Source: Bacteroides sp. (GTDB lineage Bacteria; Bacteroidota; Bacteroidia; Bacteroidales; SM23-62). Taken from it: a stretch of DNA of 8,863 bases. The notes under the pieces were generated by a model, which worked only from the letters and a program-made list of their open reading frames with translations, was not told where the DNA came from and did no database searches. Positions within the stretch are counted from its first letter, which is position 1, and every line of letters begins with the position of its first letter. Of the stretch, positions 7,630 to 8,863 are shown piece after piece. The stretch lies in contig DAOUVF010000097.1 of the NCBI GenBank assembly GCA_030667765.1, forward strand, positions 1 to 8,863, written 5' to 3'. The translations under genes were made by a program, and so were the position numbers.

Positions 7630-7696
7630 CACCCCACAGTTCACAGCGCACACCCACACCCGTTCACACCACCACACCCAAACCCACACCCAAACC
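7602..7696. other. C/A-rich, G-poor tract with repeated CCC runs (G-quadruplex candidate on - strand)
   Basis: In about 95 bases the + strand has only a handful of G residues and many C runs: C5 at 7609-7613, C4 at 7632-7635, and CCC at 7653, 7659, 7677, 7683 and 7689. On the - strand the last three CCC runs read GGG-TGT-GGG-TTT-GGG, with two further GGG runs upstream of the tRNA, so a G-quadruplex is possible. If transcribed from the promoter at 7598-7629, most of it would be an unstructured tRNA leader. Short ORFs reading through it continue into the tRNA and are not genes. The rest of the 7495-7707 gap shows no gene. Confidence 0.5.
7673..7696. repeat. Perfect 12-bp tandem duplication
   Basis: CACACCCAAACC occurs twice without a gap (7673-7684 and 7685-7696), ending 11 bases before the tRNA-Leu 5' end. 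Partial copies of the same CACACCC theme occur at 7649-7661. This looks like replication slippage in a low-complexity tract. Confidence 0.85.
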
Positions 7697-7707
7697 GATG
7701 CTTTCAT

Positions 7708-7790
7708 GCCCGGATGGCGGAATTGGTAGACGCGCTGGTCTCAAAAACCAGTGGGCTTTGCCCATGCCGGTTCGATCCCGGCTCCGGGTA
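7708..7790 (+). tRNA. tRNA-Leu (anticodon CAA)
   Basis: A full type II cloverleaf. The acceptor stem GCCCGGA pairs with TCCGGGT (7783-7789, G-U at the first pair), and the discriminator is A7790. The D-arm contains AATTGGTAGAC. The anticodon stem CTGGT/ACCAG closes the loop CTCAAAA, with anticodon CAA at 7742-7744, which reads UUG. A long variable arm (TGGGC-TTT-GCCCA) is typical of Leu tRNAs, and the T-stem GCCGG/CCGGC closes loop TTCGATC. The 3' CCA is not encoded (CAC follows the discriminator), so it must be added post-transcriptionally. The gene stands alone, next to the accessory region, as is common for tRNA genes used as insertion sites. Confidence 0.96.
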
Positions 7791-7813
7791 CACTTAGATA
7801 TATTATTCCCCTG

Positions 7814-7828
7814 TAAATGTGACATTTA
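7814..7828. repeat. 15-bp palindrome downstream of tRNA-Leu
   Basis: TAAATGT-G-ACATTTA is a perfect dyad with a single central base, 24 bases after the tRNA. As RNA it could form only a weak AU-rich hairpin. T-rich sequence starts about nine bases later (7838-7847), so it may contribute to tRNA transcript termination or be a protein-binding dyad. Neither is shown. Confidence 0.4.
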
Positions 7829-7844
7829 TGGAGGACTTTTATTT

Positions 7845-8066
7845 TTAGTTGCCGGAATAAACACTAAGTATATCCACCAAACGGGATAAAACGGTACCAC
7901 CCCGAATATTAATCTCGTCGAGTTCAAAATCAAAGTCTTTTAGATGTATTTGATTATGGAAGATGATAAACCGGTAAAGCCAACCGACATAAGTCTTCTC
8001 TGTACTGTAGTTGAAATGATATGTGCGAATTACTTACCTGACATGGTCTAAAAACTTCGACCCTTT
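7845..8066 (-). pseudogene. Decayed integron-integrase-like tyrosine recombinase (internally deleted remnant)
   Basis: Tyrosine recombinases of the IntI type cut and join DNA at specific sites. Translating the - strand from 8066 gives KGSKFLDHVR, an in-frame TAA (8036-8034), then VIRTYHFNYSTEKTYVGW and LYRFIIFHNQIH. This matches the N-terminal DNA-binding domain of integron integrases, whose pattern I recall as LLDQVR-x-IR-x-HYS-x-RTE-x-AYV-x-WIRRFI-x-FH. Immediately afterwards LKDFDFELDEINIRGG (7943-7896) resembles a segment from well inside the catalytic domain (VKDIDFE-x-NQITVR-x-GKG). Roughly a hundred residues that normally separate the two are missing. Similarity is lost after RGG and the frame stops at 7847-7845. 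The catalytic Arg-His-Arg-Tyr set is absent, so it cannot be active. No start codon is evident. The family reading is from motif memory; the N-terminal part is convincing, the second segment moderately so. Confidence 0.72.
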
Positions 8067-8374
8067 TATTTGTGGATAATAATCTATGCATAATCCGACA
8101 TATTCAATATACTATGTTGCATTCTACCACAATCTGCGAATATATTTCATATTATACTGCAAACGTGAATTTTTTATTGTATTACCTGGATAATACGCTT
8201 ATTTTTACGTTTAATGCTGCTATTGGCAGTAGAATAATATGTTATGTTTCTTGAAAATGAAGATATTAATCCCAAGTTTACCACCCTATTTTGCGTAAAG
8301 AACTGTAAAACAGCACATAAGGCATAATTCAACGCAATATTTTACGTCTACGAAAAGATATTACCTGTTAGGAA
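8067..8374. other. AT-rich intergenic stretch without a supported gene
   Basis: About 300 bases, strongly AT-rich, between the integrase remnant and the transposase stop codon. The only sizeable frame (8072-8254, +, 60 codons) has a low-complexity, AT-driven translation and no recognisable motif. An imperfect inverted repeat (ATTTTGCGT 8288-8296 with ACGCAATAT 8332-8340, 8 of 9) and a small CTGT-AAA-ACAG dyad lie in its right part. The end of the insertion sequence should fall here, but its terminal inverted repeat cannot be fixed because the other end is outside the window. Confidence 0.6.
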
Positions 8375-8863
8375 TCAATCCATTACATGTTTTACCCTGG
8401 TAATTTCCGGCATTTTTAGCCGCTTGACGATCTCATAAATATGCTCATTCAATCCAGATAGTTTGTGTCCTTGTACAGCAACATTTTTGATACGGATTTT
8501 ATCAATTGAGCCCTCAGACAAGATTTTATAAGCCCTTTGGTGAGTAATAACATCTTTTGTCAGATTCCCTTGATTTTGATGGAGCCGCAAGCAAATCATC
8601 CTGTTTATAAAATAAGCAAGAACACAGATTGTGAAGTGAGCCTTAACATGTTTATCTGTCCAGACACCGATTGGTACGATTTCAATAAAGGATTTAATAT
8701 CTCTGAATGCTGACTCTATTATAGTTTTGTCACGATATGGCTTAATGGCATCGCCGGGGGGCAGCAAAAACCTGCTATTCTCATACTCATTATGATTAGT
8801 TACCAGCAACCAGAACCCGTCCAGTCTGCCGGCCTCGTTTACTTTGCGCTGATCAATCGGACC
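8375..8863 (-). mobile_element. IS4/IS1634-type DDE transposase, C-terminal part (N-terminus outside window)
   Basis: The reading frame is open from the window edge (8863) to TGA at 8377-8375, giving 162 residues of the C-terminal portion. The TTG at 8809 is not a true start: the frame continues upstream through GPIDQRKVNE and LDGFWLLVTN without a stop. YRDKTIIESAFRDIKS fits the IS4-superfamily Y-x2-R-x3-E-x6-K signature, with Y43, K46 in the Arg position, E50 (third catalytic acid) and K57. It is followed by GVWTDKHVKAHFTICVLAYFINRMI, the W-T-x-x-H-V-x-A-H-F helix typical of IS1634-type transposases. The enzyme moves its insertion sequence by DDE chemistry. No frameshift is seen in the visible part; whether the element is intact cannot be judged from here. 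Confidence 0.88.

Noticed and set aside
7532..7889. Overlapping + strand frames of 65-107 codons
   Set aside because: They read through the C-rich tract and the tRNA-Leu gene; their His/Pro/Thr-rich translations reflect base composition.
8072..8254. 60-codon + strand frame
   Set aside because: Its translation is driven by AT-rich sequence, has no recognisable motif or start signal, and opens within the antisense of the integrase remnant.
8327..8373. Possible attC site (ATTCAAC ... GTTAGGA) beside the integrase remnant
   Set aside because: The pair is too close (47 bases), the outer boxes are not complementary to each other, GTTAGGA does not fit GTTRRRY, and no inner L boxes are seen.
7490..8863. 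CRISPR array or regularly spaced repeats in the accessory end
   Set aside because: The only exact repeat is the 12-bp tandem copy; no repeat-spacer periodicity and no cas-like gene.

Overview
This window looks like a Bacteroidota chromosome, probably Bacteroidales or Marinilabiliales-like. The pyrH, frr and tsf products read like Bacteroidota orthologues (for example the -KDIMTV end of ribosome recycling factor). Most genes lack a Shine-Dalgarno sequence. Several gene fronts carry sequences close to the Bacteroidota promoter (TTTG around -33, TAnnTTTG around -7). No database search was possible, so the lineage is an inference.

Layout. Positions 1-171 are the 3' end of tsf (EF-Ts), closed by a rho-independent terminator. 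Then come pyrH (UMP kinase) and frr (ribosome recycling factor) on the + strand, the conserved translation/nucleotide block. Converging on frr from the - strand is a two-gene unit: an OmpA-type lipoprotein with a long coiled coil, followed by a radical SAM/SPASM protein. Divergent from the lipoprotein is dxs (DXP synthase, entry to the MEP isoprenoid pathway), which has no in-frame ATG start and appears to begin at TTG just downstream of a good promoter. Converging on dxs is an ALDH7 (antiquitin-type) aldehyde dehydrogenase, probably acting in lysine catabolism.

From about 7500 onward the character changes. A C-rich, G-poor stretch with a perfect 12-bp tandem repeat lies between a recognisable promoter and a tRNA-Leu(CAA) gene. 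Downstream of the tRNA is an AT-rich region of almost 600 bp without an intact gene. It holds a decayed, internally deleted remnant of an integron-integrase-like tyrosine recombinase that ORF calling alone would miss. The window ends inside an IS4/IS1634-type transposase whose N-terminus lies beyond the edge. The tRNA-distal segment looks like a worn insertion site next to otherwise ordinary core genes.

The core genes are housekeeping. I see no convincing new defence or biosynthetic system. The most interesting points are the integrase fossil, the dxs start/promoter arrangement, and the C-rich tRNA leader.
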